NCBI GenBank assembly: GCA_035942915.1
Contig: DASZCR010000031.1
Span: 1 to 6,289 of the forward strand
DNA: 6,289 nt
Origin: DASZCR01 sp035942915
Lineage (GTDB): Bacteria > Acidobacteriota > Blastocatellia > Pyrinomonadales > Pyrinomonadaceae
Direction of reading: 5' to 3'
Part shown: piece by piece, positions 1 to 6,285 of the stretch
How the letters are laid out: each line of letters opens with the position of its first letter
Position numbering within the stretch: position 1 is the stretch's first letter
Notes under the pieces: generated by a model
What the model was told of the DNA's origin: nothing
What the model saw: the letters and a program-made list of their open reading frames with translations, nothing else
Database searches by the model: none
Translations under genes and position numbers: made by a program

Positions 1-730
1 ACTCGGGGACGACCGCCGAGAGCGGCGCGCCCGCAAGCAACTCCGAGCCGCCCGCGCCGCCCGCGCTCGCGTCATCTTCGATGCCGATGAGCTTGCGGCT
101 CGCAGAGAGCGCGTAGGTCGCGGGCGAGATGGCGGCGAGCGGTTGCAGCCACCCCGGCAGCACTTCGACGGGGAAATAGACGCCGGAGACGAGCAGCAGT
201 ATCCCCTGAAAGATGTTCGTCGCCTCTGCCCCGCGCTCCGGGCTGAAGACCGGGAGCACGGCCGCCATCAATCCTAAACCGACGAAGGCCATGCTGCTCA
301 CCACCAGCACGACGACGATGCCGGGCAGGTTCGCGTGCGAGAGGTCGAGGTCGATGAAGAGCCACAGACCGGCGACGATGATGATGGTGCGAACGACGCT
401 GTAGCACATCGTAAAGAGGCTCACGCCCGCCAGATGGACGAACCGCGAGACGGGAGCCATGAAGGTATATTCGAGCGTTCCTTCCCAACGCTCGTAGGTG
501 ATTGAGTTGGCAATCTCGCTGAAGAGCGTCGAAAGAAAATTCCACAGCAGGACGCCGACGATGAGCACGAGCGTCAGACGCCGGTCGCCCGCCGCGACGC
601 CGATGAGCGCGATGGTCGCCGAGTTCACAATCGCATAGAAGGTGAAGACGATGACCCAAGACATGTAGCGCCGCGTCAGGTGATAGTCCCTGAAGAAGAA
701 AGCCCAAGTTTGCCTGAGAACCTGTTCCAT
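1..730 (-). CDS. ABC-2 type transporter permease, C-terminus cut by window edge
   Basis: Integral membrane subunit of an ABC exporter, working with the ATPase encoded just upstream. The frame from the ATG at 730-728 stays open for 243 codons to the left edge. It begins MEQVLRQTWAFFFRDYHLTR, an amphipathic N-terminal segment typical of ABC-2 permeases. Hydrophobic segments follow at about residues 24-46, 52-71, 98-126, 134-160 and 173-199. Between them are the family-like stretches TYERWEGTLEYTFMAPVSR (about 79-96) and FPVEVLPGWLQPLAAISPATYAL (186-208). Family members usually run to 250-280 residues with one more helix, so the last 20-50 residues are probably missing; the visible end (216-243) is a Gly/Ala-rich hydrophilic loop. 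The start is fixed by a GGAGGG site six bases upstream and a one-base overlap with the ATPase stop. A longer-looking minus frame (794 to 72) over the same DNA is Arg/His-rich and is a shadow. The cargo cannot be inferred. Confidence 0.9.
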   Translation of the reverse strand, partial: MEQVLRQTWAFFFRDYHLTRRYMSWVIVFTFYAIVNSATIALIGVAAGDRRLTLVLIVGVLLWNFLSTLFSEIANSITYERWEGTLEYTFMAPVSRFVHLAGVSLFTMCYSVVRTIIIVAGLWLFIDLDLSHANLPGIVVVLVVSSMAFVGLGLMAAVLPVFSPERGAEATNIFQGILLLVSGVYFPVEVLPGWLQPLAAISPATYALSASRKLIGIEDDASAGGAGGSELLAGAPLSAVVPE

Positions 731-1614
731 CACATACCCTCCGCGACCGCTTCCGGCTCGTCCGTCGTCTCGGACGCGTCGGCGCGGTCTTCATCCTTTG
801 CCACCTCCGAGCTCTTCACTTCTTTTTCGTCGCCTTCCAGCTTCTCGCCCGCGAGCGCGATGAAGGCGTCGTCGAGCGAGTCCGTGCCGGAGCGACGCTT
901 CAACTCTTCAGCCGTGCCTTCGGCGATGAGGCGGCCGTGCGCGAGGAAGCCGATGCGCGCGCAGAGCCGCTCGGTCTCGGCCATGTCGTGCGACGTGAGC
1001 AGGATGGTCGTGCCCTCTCTGCGCCGCAGCTCTTCGAGGAAGCTCTGCACGTCGCGGCGGCTCTTCGGGTCGAGTCCGGTAGTCGGCTCGTCGAGGAGCA
1101 AGAGCGGCGGGTTGACGAGCAGAGCGCGCGTGATGGCGACCTTCTGCTGCATGCCGCGACTCATCTCTTCGAGCGGCCCGTCAAACTTGTTCTCGTCGAG
1201 TCCGAGGGCTTCGAGAATCTCCATCGCGCGCCGCGCCGCGTCGCGCTGGCTCATGCCGTAGAGCGAGGCCGAGTAGAGCAGGTTTTCGCGCGCCGAGAGT
1301 TTTTTGTAGAAGGCCGCATCGACGCTGACGCGCCCGATTTTGCGGCGCACCTCGCGCTCCTCGCCCGGCAGCGCGTGGCCGAGCAGGCGCACCTCTCCGC
1401 CGTCGGGCACAAGCAGCGTCGAAAGGACGCGGATGAGCGTTGACTTCCCTGAGCCGTTCGGCCCCAAGAGACCGTAAGTTTCGCCGAGCGCGACCTCGAA
1501 GGAGACATCCTTGAGCGCCCAGACGACGGGCGGACGCTTGCGCCGCAGCAGGCTTTTACGTTTGCGGAAATATTTGCTGAGGAGACGAACTTCGATACCA
1601 AGATTCGACATCAT
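730..1614 (-). CDS. ABC-2 exporter ATP-binding protein
   Basis: Cytoplasmic ATPase subunit that powers export through the adjacent permease. It has 294 residues. Walker A is GPNGSGKST (51-59), the signature is MSRGMQQKV (151-159, a variant of LSGGQ), Walker B is LLLLDEP (171-177, with D175 and E176), the D-loop is GLD (180-182), and the switch histidine is H209 in LLTSHD. The best match is the DrrA/CcmA-like group that partners ABC-2 permeases. The Q-loop position reads IGRVSVDAAFY (93-103), with Val98 where most members have Gln. After about residue 255 comes a 40-residue tail rich in Glu, Asp and Lys (ending in DEPEAVAEGM), beyond the usual fold. Two ATGs are adjacent (1614 and 1611). A GGGGTG stretch sits two bases from the first and five from the second, so the second may be the true start. 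The gene ends TGATG, sharing one base with the permease start, so the two are translationally coupled. Substrate unknown. Confidence 0.95.
   Translation of the reverse strand: MMSNLGIEVRLLSKYFRKRKSLLRRKRPPVVWALKDVSFEVALGETYGLLGPNGSGKSTLIRVLSTLLVPDGGEVRLLGHALPGEEREVRRKIGRVSVDAAFYKKLSARENLLYSASLYGMSQRDAARRAMEILEALGLDENKFDGPLEEMSRGMQQKVAITRALLVNPPLLLLDEPTTGLDPKSRRDVQSFLEELRRREGTTILLTSHDMAETERLCARIGFLAHGRLIAEGTAEELKRRSGTDSLDDAFIALAGEKLEGDEKEVKSSEVAKDEDRADASETTDEPEAVAEGM
737..742 (-). promoter_or_regulatory. Ribosome binding site of the permease gene
   Basis: GGAGGG on the minus strand lies inside the last codons of the ATPase gene, with six bases (TATGTG) before the permease ATG. It decides the permease start at 730 and, together with the TGATG overlap, supports coupled translation of the two exporter subunits. 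It is the strongest Shine-Dalgarno match at any start in the window. Confidence 0.8.
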
Positions 1615-1660
1615 TGCACCCCGAAAGAAGTTAAACGGGTATCGGCTTTCCGAATTGGAA

Positions 1661-1684
1661 ATGGAAGGGAGCGGGATGGAAGGG
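1661..1684 (+). repeat. Direct repeat of ATGGAAGGG, two copies
   Basis: ATGGAAGGG occurs at 1661-1669 and again at 1676-1684, offset by 15 bases, within a purine-rich tract between the ABC leader dyad and the ATPase start. It may be a remnant of slippage or a paired binding site. The short length and biased composition make chance plausible. Confidence 0.4.
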
Positions 1685-1698
1685 GCTGAGGTCTAACC

Positions 1699-1714
1699 CC
1701 AGATGCGAATCTGG
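1699..1714 (-). promoter_or_regulatory. Perfect inverted repeat in the ABC leader (possible operator or RNA hairpin)
   Basis: CCAGAT and ATCTGG are separated by four bases (TCGC on the minus strand). In RNA the stem could grow by two U-G pairs. It lies about 12-27 bases after the predicted transcription start, where a repressor dyad or a small 5'-leader hairpin could act. No uridine run follows, so it is not an intrinsic terminator. Which role it has, if any, is not visible. Confidence 0.35.
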
Positions 1715-1732
1715 AACAGCTTCATGCCGAGC

Positions 1733-1761
1733 AGCATACGCCGCCCGGAAGACTTTGGCAA
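1733..1761 (-). promoter_or_regulatory. Sigma-70-like promoter for the ABC exporter genes
   Basis: On the minus strand, TTGCCA (1761-1756; five of six match TTGACA) and TATGCT (1738-1733; four of six match TATAAT) are separated by exactly 17 bases. Transcription would begin near 1726, leaving a leader of roughly 110 bases before the ATPase start. This suggests the exporter pair is its own transcription unit rather than only the tail of the hydrolase transcript. It is a pattern match only. Confidence 0.5.
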
Positions 1762-1795
1762 GTTCTGTTTTTGAAGGTGTGGCTCGTCAGACAGC

Positions 1796-4303
1796 TCAGC
1801 GCGCGATGTTGACGACGCTCATCGCCGCCTGTTCGACGGCGAACTTGAGCCGCCGCGTCTCGCGGTCGAAAGAGATGTCTCGCGCCGTGCGACCGTTGAC
1901 TCTGACCTCGCGCGGGCGCTCCGTCAAGCCGAGCAGTTCGACGGTGGCGACGCGTCGCGCGGAGGCCGCGGGGTCGGGCGCGCTGTTTGTCGGAGCGTTT
2001 TGCGCGAGGTGGATTTCGTTCGGCGTCTGGCGGACGCGCACGAGCGAGAAGCGGCCGCGCAGGTGGCCGTAGCCGTCGCCTTCGTCCTGATAGATTTGCG
2101 CGTCCTGCGTCGTCCCGCCATCGACGAGGGTGAGGCTGATGGGGCGTCGCGCCATCTCGGCAGTGTGCTGGACGGTCTCCTGCGTGGCGACGACTGCGCC
2201 GACGCGCGCGAACAAGGGGAGACGTTCGAGGGGCGCTTCGATGTCTGCGTCCGTGCCGCCTTCGTAACGTTGCCCCGTCCACCAATCAACCCACGCGTCG
2301 CCGCGCGGGAAGTAGACGCGGCGTCGTCTCTGCCCTTCCTGTAAGACGGGCGCGACGAGCAGGTCGCGGCCGACGAGGTATTGGTCGTCCAGAAGATATG
2401 TGCGCGTGTCGGACGGATACTCGAACCAGAGCGGACGCATGACGGGCGCGCCCGTCTGCGTGTGTTCGTGGAAGAGCGTGTAGAGGTAGGGCAGCAGTTG
2501 GTAGCGCAGTTCGATGGAGCGGCGGTTGATGCGCGTGTAGTCGTCGCCATAAGACCAAGGCTCCTGGTCTTTCGAGCCTGCCTCGGTGTGCGTGCGTAGG
2601 AAGGGCGTGAGCGCCGCCGCCTGCAACCAGCGCGTGTAGAGTTCCGGCGAGGGCGAGCGCGAGAAGCCGCCCACGTCCGCGCCGACGAGAGGCACGCCGG
2701 AGACGCCGAGATTGGTGAGCATCGGGATAGTCAGCGCGAGGTGTTCCCAAGTGGCGACGTTATCGCCCGTCCAGACGGCGGAGTAGCGTTGGACGCCCGC
2801 GTAACCGGCGCGTGTGATGACGAGCGGGCGGCGTTCGGCGTCGAGACGCCGCAAGCCTTCAAAGGTGGCGCGCGCCATGAGCAGGCCGTAGACGTTGTGA
2901 TAGCGTGCGTGCGAGCCGGGGTGGCCGTCGCCGTCGTGTTGCGCGTCGATGGGGAAGGTCTTGCCGGGATGATGATAGATGTCCGGCTTCGGCGTCTCTT
3001 CGGAGAGGAAGGTGGCAGGCTCGTTCATGTCGTTCCAGAAGCCTGCGACGCCGTCGTCGAGCAGCGTCCGGTAGAGCGAGCCGAACCATTCGCGGGCGCG
3101 TGGGTTGGTGAAATCGGGGAAGGCGCAGATGCCCGGCCAGACGCGTGCGCGCAACTCGTCGCCCCCGGCCGTTTTGGTGAACAGTCCACGCGCGCGGCCG
3201 TCCGTGTAGACGGTGTATGACTCGTCAACCTTGATGCCGGGGTCAACGATGGTGACGACGCGAAAGCCTTCACGACGCAGGTCTGAAATCATGCGCGCCG
3301 GGTCTGGAAAGCGCGTCTTGTCCCATGTGAAGACGCGGAAGCCGTCCATGTAGTCGATGTCGAGATAGATGACATCGGCCGGGATACGCTCGGCGCGAAA
3401 GCGTCGGGCAATCTCGCGGACACGCGCTTCGGGCGTGTAAGACCAGCGCGACTGTTGATAGCCGAGCGCCCAGAGCGGCGGCAGAGGCGTGCGACCCGTC
3501 AACTCCGTGTAGTCTCCGAGGATGCGGCGCGGCGTGCGCTCGCCCCCGCCCGTGAAGACGTAGTAGTTAAGCTCGCCGCCTTGCGCGCCGAAGGTGTAGC
3601 GTTCGGGCGCGGTCTTGCCCATGTCGAAGTAGGCGCGGTGCGTGTTGTCTTGAAAGAGACCGTAGGCGCGACCTTCGCCGTTCTCGTGTCGGAGGGCGAT
3701 GAAGAAGCCGATTGATTGATAGATGGGGTCGAGGCCGACGGGGTAGCCGTAGGTGTCCGTGTTCCACATCACCAACTGCTGCGTGTGGCGCGAGATGCCT
3801 GCGAAGGCTTTCTCGCCGAAGCCGTAGTAGGTTTCGGTTTCCGGGCGCAGCTTTGAGCTTTCGACGGCGTCGGTCGCCGGGTCGAACGCGGCAGGTCGAG
3901 CCGGGTCGTCTTCGACGACGGCGCGGCCGCGATTGTCATAGACGGTCAGGAGAAACGGGCGGCGCAGGATACGCAGGCTCGCGCCGCCTTCGACCCAGAC
4001 GTTAATCGTCGCACGGTCGAGGTCTCGCACTTGGGCGCGTACGCCCGCGCGCCGCTCGCTCGTGAGTGCATAAGAGAAGTCGTCCTCGAAACGCCCGCGC
4101 GGCGCGAGGCGGACGCGCACGACTTCCGGTGTGACGAAGGTGACGCGTGCGCGCGCGCCAGACGAGAGCGTGAGCACGACGCCGTCCGGCACACGCGTAT
4201 AACTACGCACGTCGCCGACCGTCTGCCATGCGCCGCGCGCATCAACGAACAGCGCGCCGAGCGAGACGACGAGCAGTATGAGAAGACGCGTCGCGCAGGT
4301 CAT
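1796..4303 (-). CDS. Secreted glycoside hydrolase family 31, probable alpha-glucosidase
   Basis: Retaining exo-acting hydrolase that likely releases glucose from alpha-glucosides outside the cytoplasm. It has 835 residues, normal for GH31. A signal peptide spans residues 1-25 (MTCATRLLILLVVSLGALFV, with a likely cut at VDA or RGA). An N-terminal beta-sandwich (about 30-265) contains YYGFGEKAFAG (159-169). The TIM barrel (about 270-610) carries DIDYMDGFRVFTWD (315-328), the nucleophile Asp425 in GFWNDMNEP, Arg498 in ITRAG, the acid/base Asp514 in WTGDN, and Arg570/His572 in FLRTHTEAG. C-terminal beta-domains follow, with an Ala/Pro/Asn-rich insertion near 767-782 and a final domain like DUF5110. 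The WNDMNEP and WTGDN motifs favour alpha-glucosidase over alpha-xylosidase, but the GH31 subfamily is an inference. The frame extends upstream to a TTG at 4423, but the 40 extra residues are hydrophilic and would bury the signal peptide, so ATG 4303 is chosen. Only weak GGA-type ribosome binding bases precede it. The gene lies 116 bases after the amidohydrolase. Confidence 0.93.
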   Translation of the reverse strand: MTCATRLLILLVVSLGALFVDARGAWQTVGDVRSYTRVPDGVVLTLSSGARARVTFVTPEVVRVRLAPRGRFEDDFSYALTSERRAGVRAQVRDLDRATINVWVEGGASLRILRRPFLLTVYDNRGRAVVEDDPARPAAFDPATDAVESSKLRPETETYYGFGEKAFAGISRHTQQLVMWNTDTYGYPVGLDPIYQSIGFFIALRHENGEGRAYGLFQDNTHRAYFDMGKTAPERYTFGAQGGELNYYVFTGGGERTPRRILGDYTELTGRTPLPPLWALGYQQSRWSYTPEARVREIARRFRAERIPADVIYLDIDYMDGFRVFTWDKTRFPDPARMISDLRREGFRVVTIVDPGIKVDESYTVYTDGRARGLFTKTAGGDELRARVWPGICAFPDFTNPRAREWFGSLYRTLLDDGVAGFWNDMNEPATFLSEETPKPDIYHHPGKTFPIDAQHDGDGHPGSHARYHNVYGLLMARATFEGLRRLDAERRPLVITRAGYAGVQRYSAVWTGDNVATWEHLALTIPMLTNLGVSGVPLVGADVGGFSRSPSPELYTRWLQAAALTPFLRTHTEAGSKDQEPWSYGDDYTRINRRSIELRYQLLPYLYTLFHEHTQTGAPVMRPLWFEYPSDTRTYLLDDQYLVGRDLLVAPVLQEGQRRRRVYFPRGDAWVDWWTGQRYEGGTDADIEAPLERLPLFARVGAVVATQETVQHTAEMARRPISLTLVDGGTTQDAQIYQDEGDGYGHLRGRFSLVRVRQTPNEIHLAQNAPTNSAPDPAASARRVATVELLGLTERPREVRVNGRTARDISFDRETRRLKFAVEQAAMSVVNIAR

Positions 4304-4419
4304 GAGAAAGTTCCGTCCTGCCTGTGCGCCGTTGCGTCTGAGCGGGAGGTAGAGTTTCGCGTCGAGACTCGACGGCGCAAGGCGGAAGGGATGTTGAGTG
4401 TCCCGGTTCAATTCTTCGT
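4304..4419. other. Gap between amidohydrolase and GH31 genes
   Basis: 116 bases without a gene of their own. The gap contains most of the 12-bp tandem duplication (4406-4430) and a perfect 7-bp-armed palindrome (4360-4374). I found no pair of hexamers resembling a strong promoter for GH31 and no T run after the palindrome, so the GH31 gene is probably read through from the amidohydrolase promoter. Confidence 0.5.
4360..4374. repeat. 15-bp perfect palindrome CGTCGAG-A-CTCGACG
   Basis: Seven-base arms flank a single central base. As RNA this could form a five-pair hairpin with a five-base loop, but no uridine tract follows on either strand. It could be a dyad binding site or a weak processing hairpin between the two hydrolase genes; CG-rich composition makes chance occurrence possible. 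Confidence 0.35.
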
Positions 4420-4430
4420 TCAATTCTTCG
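4406..4430. repeat. Tandem duplication of a 12-bp unit spanning a stop codon
   Basis: GTTCAATTCTTC occurs twice back to back (4406-4417 and 4418-4429), plus one further matching base. On the minus strand the amidohydrolase stop TGA (4422-4420) sits in one copy. Because the unit is a multiple of three, the other copy carries a second in-frame TGA (4410-4408). Replication slippage is the simplest explanation. Confidence 0.85.
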
Positions 4431-6177
4431 AGTCGGCGCGGTCAGTTGCTTGTGCCGGGGTGCGTTCATAGACGATGCGGCCGCCGAGGAGCGTCATGTG
4501 CGCCTCTGTGCGCAGAATCTCTTCGGGCGGGATGCTCAACAGGTCGCGCGTGTGGACGACCATGTCTGCCAGCATCCCGACAGCAATCCGTCCCTTCTCG
4601 CCTTCCTCAAACGTCGCATAGGCCGACTCGGTCGTGTAGCAACGAATGGCGTCGGCGATTGAGAGGCGCTCCTGCGGCCACCATCCGCCCGGCGGGTCGC
4701 CTTCCGTGCTCTGTCTGGTGACGGCCGCGTAGAGACCGAGATAAGGGCTGATGGGTTCGACCGGCCAGTCCGTGCCGAACGGGACACGGACGCCGAAGGA
4801 GCGCATCATGTGCCACGCGTAAGCTCCCTGCACGCGATATTCGCCGAGCCTGTCCTGCGCCCAACGCTTATCTGAGATGGCGTGCGAGGGCTGCATCGAG
4901 GCGATGACGCCGAGGTCGCGGAAACGCGCGAAGTCCGACGGCGCGACCACCTGCGCGTGCTCGACGCGGTGTCTCGCCGTGCGCCCACGCGCGGCCGTCG
5001 CGTCGCCTCCGTTCGGTCTCAGTGCGGCGGCGAACCCTTCGAGCGCCATGCGGTTGGCGCGGTCGCCGATGGCGTGGAGCGCAATCTGGAAACCGGCCTG
5101 TGCGCGCTCGACAATCATCCGCGTCAGCTCTTCGGGCGGACGGCGTGGGATGCCGCTGTTCGTCGGGTCGTCGGCGAAGGGCGCGAGCATCGCGGCCGTG
5201 CGCGAGCCGAGCGTGCCGTCAACGTAGCCCTTCAAGGCCGTCAGACGCAGCATCAGCGGGTCGTCCTTGAAGGTCGCAAACTCCGTCCGCTGCCTCTGCA
5301 ACTCGGCGACAGAGTCCTCGAAGTTCTGCCACTCGGCGACGCGCACCGTCAGACGCCCCTGCGCGTGGAGTTGACGGTAGAGCTTCGTCGCTTCGTAGGT
5401 GGAGTTGTCTTGAATCGAGGTAATGCCGTAGCGACGCGCCTCTGCGAGCGCACGCTCGGCGGCCTCCAAAGTCTCTTCGGGCGAAGGTTGAGGCACGACG
5501 TTGGCGACCAGAGACCCGGCCGTCTCCTTCAGAATCCCGGTCGGCTCGCCGCGCGCGTCCTTGAGAATCTCGCCGCCTGCGGGCGCAACCGTCTCGCGCG
5601 TCACGTTGGCCTTCGTCAGCGCGAGCGTGTTCGCCCAACTGACGTGGCCGTCGATGCGTTGGAGGAAGACCGGATTGGCGGGCGCGACCTCGTCCAAGTC
5701 CTGACGCGTCGGCCACTGTCCGCCCCAGAGCGTATGGTCCCAACCGCGACCGAGAATCCACGCGCCCGGACGCGACTCGCGCACGCGCGCGGCGATGCGC
5801 CGCTTCGCCTCTTGCAGAGATTGTGCGCCGACCAAATCGACGCGCAGCAGCGAGAAGCCGCCGCCGATGAAATGGATGTGCGCGTCGTTGAAGCCGGGCG
5901 TGACGAGACGGCCGCCGAGGTTGACCGTGCGCGCAGACGTGTAGCGCGCGGCAATCTCGGCGCTGGTGCCGACGGCGACGATGCGCCCGTCGGCGACGGC
6001 GACGGCCTGCGCGAGACGATTGTTCGCGTCGGCCGTGAAAATCTTGCCGTTGGTGAGAATCAGGCTGACGGCGCGTCGGCGCGCTCTCTGTGCCGCGTCG
6101 GCGCGCGGCAGAGTCGAGAGCAGACAGAGCAGCAGGGCGAGCAGGAAGCAGAGCAGCGTGCGCGATGTTTGACGCAT
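4420..6177 (-). CDS. Exported amidohydrolase family 3 (YtcJ-like) metal-dependent hydrolase
   Basis: Metal-dependent hydrolase of the amidohydrolase superfamily, 585 residues, typical for YtcJ/NfdA-like members that cleave amide-type bonds. An N-terminal signal peptide (residues 1-28, hydrophobic core 8-23, likely cut after ADA) places it outside the cytoplasm. The beta-sandwich start reads LILTNGKIFTADANN (39-53). Metal ligands follow the family order: H100 and H102 in GFNDAHIHF, K316 in LKGYVDGTLGSRTA (candidate carboxylated lysine), H368 in QIALHAIGDRAN, H407 in RVEHAQ, and D470 in GTDWPVEP. GWDHTLWGG (145-153) and DGHVSWANTLAL (176-187) are also characteristic. The C-terminus returns to the beta-sandwich (GMLADMVV, 534-541). 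All catalytic positions are present, so it should be active; the substrate cannot be told. ATG 6177 is chosen because the signal peptide starts there, although no clear Shine-Dalgarno sequence precedes it. It is probably first in a unit with GH31. Confidence 0.93.
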   Translation of the reverse strand: MRQTSRTLLCFLLALLLCLLSTLPRADAAQRARRRAVSLILTNGKIFTADANNRLAQAVAVADGRIVAVGTSAEIAARYTSARTVNLGGRLVTPGFNDAHIHFIGGGFSLLRVDLVGAQSLQEAKRRIAARVRESRPGAWILGRGWDHTLWGGQWPTRQDLDEVAPANPVFLQRIDGHVSWANTLALTKANVTRETVAPAGGEILKDARGEPTGILKETAGSLVANVVPQPSPEETLEAAERALAEARRYGITSIQDNSTYEATKLYRQLHAQGRLTVRVAEWQNFEDSVAELQRQRTEFATFKDDPLMLRLTALKGYVDGTLGSRTAAMLAPFADDPTNSGIPRRPPEELTRMIVERAQAGFQIALHAIGDRANRMALEGFAAALRPNGGDATAARGRTARHRVEHAQVVAPSDFARFRDLGVIASMQPSHAISDKRWAQDRLGEYRVQGAYAWHMMRSFGVRVPFGTDWPVEPISPYLGLYAAVTRQSTEGDPPGGWWPQERLSIADAIRCYTTESAYATFEEGEKGRIAVGMLADMVVHTRDLLSIPPEEILRTEAHMTLLGGRIVYERTPAQATDRADSKN

Positions 6178-6224
6178 AGAGTGTTTGGGAATCCGTCTGC
6201 GCGGAGATGAAAAAGACGGCGGCT

Positions 6225-6233
6225 GTTATACCA
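6225..6233 (-). promoter_or_regulatory. Extended -10 promoter for the amidohydrolase
   Basis: TGGTATAAC on the minus strand: TATAAC (6230-6225) matches the -10 consensus at five of six bases, and TGG directly before it matches the extended TGn element. The -35 position at 17 bases is GC-rich and poor, as is common for extended -10 promoters. Transcription would start near 6218, giving a leader of about 41 bases. Confidence 0.5.
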
Positions 6234-6247
6234 CTAAACAGGGACGT

Positions 6248-6275
6248 GCGGCGCAGGTTTCTCTGTGCGCGCCGC
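6248..6275. repeat. Inverted repeat GCGGCGC / GCGCCGC upstream of the amidohydrolase promoter
   Basis: Perfect seven-base arms at 6248-6254 and 6269-6275 with a 14-base spacer, located about 18-45 bases upstream of the minus-strand -10 and overlapping the spacer of the candidate plus-strand promoter. It may be a regulator site shared by divergent promoters; in GC-rich DNA such arms also arise by chance. Confidence 0.3.
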
Positions 6276-6276
6276 G

Positions 6277-6285
6277 TGCTATCAT
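6277..6285 (+). promoter_or_regulatory. Candidate rightward extended -10 element
   Basis: TGCTATCAT on the plus strand: TATCAT (6280-6285) matches the -10 consensus at five of six bases, preceded by TGC. There is no good -35 (TTTCTC near 6258). If real, it drives a gene starting beyond the right edge, divergent from the amidohydrolase. Confidence 0.3.

Larger units (their letters stand above)
1615..1795. other. Intergenic region between GH31 and ABC genes
   Basis: This is a 181-bp gap with no convincing protein gene. It holds a sigma-70-like promoter (1733-1761), a perfect dyad (1699-1714), a 9-bp direct repeat (1661-1684) and a 10-codon mini-ORF on the minus strand starting at 1725. No GC-rich hairpin followed by a T run is seen after the GH31 stop at 1796, so there is no obvious intrinsic terminator for the upstream transcript. 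The stretch 1651-1690 is purine-rich on the plus strand, making the presumed 5' leader of the ABC mRNA pyrimidine-rich. Confidence 0.7.

Noticed and set aside
11..65. GC-rich repetitive-looking stretch (gcgcgcccgc, cccgcgccgcccgcgc)
   Set aside because: It reads as Gly/Ala-rich codons of the permease frame and shows no regular repeat unit.
72..794. 240-codon minus-strand frame covering the permease region
   Set aside because: It is Arg/His-rich and low in complexity, out of frame with the permease, and overlaps the ATPase end by 65 bases. The permease frame over the same DNA has membrane segments and a ribosome binding site.
1722..2285. 187-codon minus-strand frame over the 3' end of GH31
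   Set aside because: Its Arg-rich composition is the frame-shifted reading of a well-supported GH31 C-terminus; it has no domain and no ribosome binding site.
2741..3220. 159-codon plus-strand frame inside GH31
   Set aside because: It lies opposite the GH31 catalytic core, which explains the DNA fully; the predicted protein has a Val/Ala/Gly/Arg composition typical of antisense shadows.
4360..4374. Palindrome considered as an intrinsic terminator after the amidohydrolase
   Set aside because: The stem is short and there is no T run after it on the minus strand (GCGAAACTC follows), so termination is not supported; it is kept only as a repeat.
4882..6210. 442-codon open frame on the plus strand opposite the amidohydrolase
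   Set aside because: It is antisense to a gene with complete family motifs, its product is dominated by Arg, Val, Ala and Glu with no recognisable domain, and long antisense frames are expected in GC-rich DNA with biased third positions.
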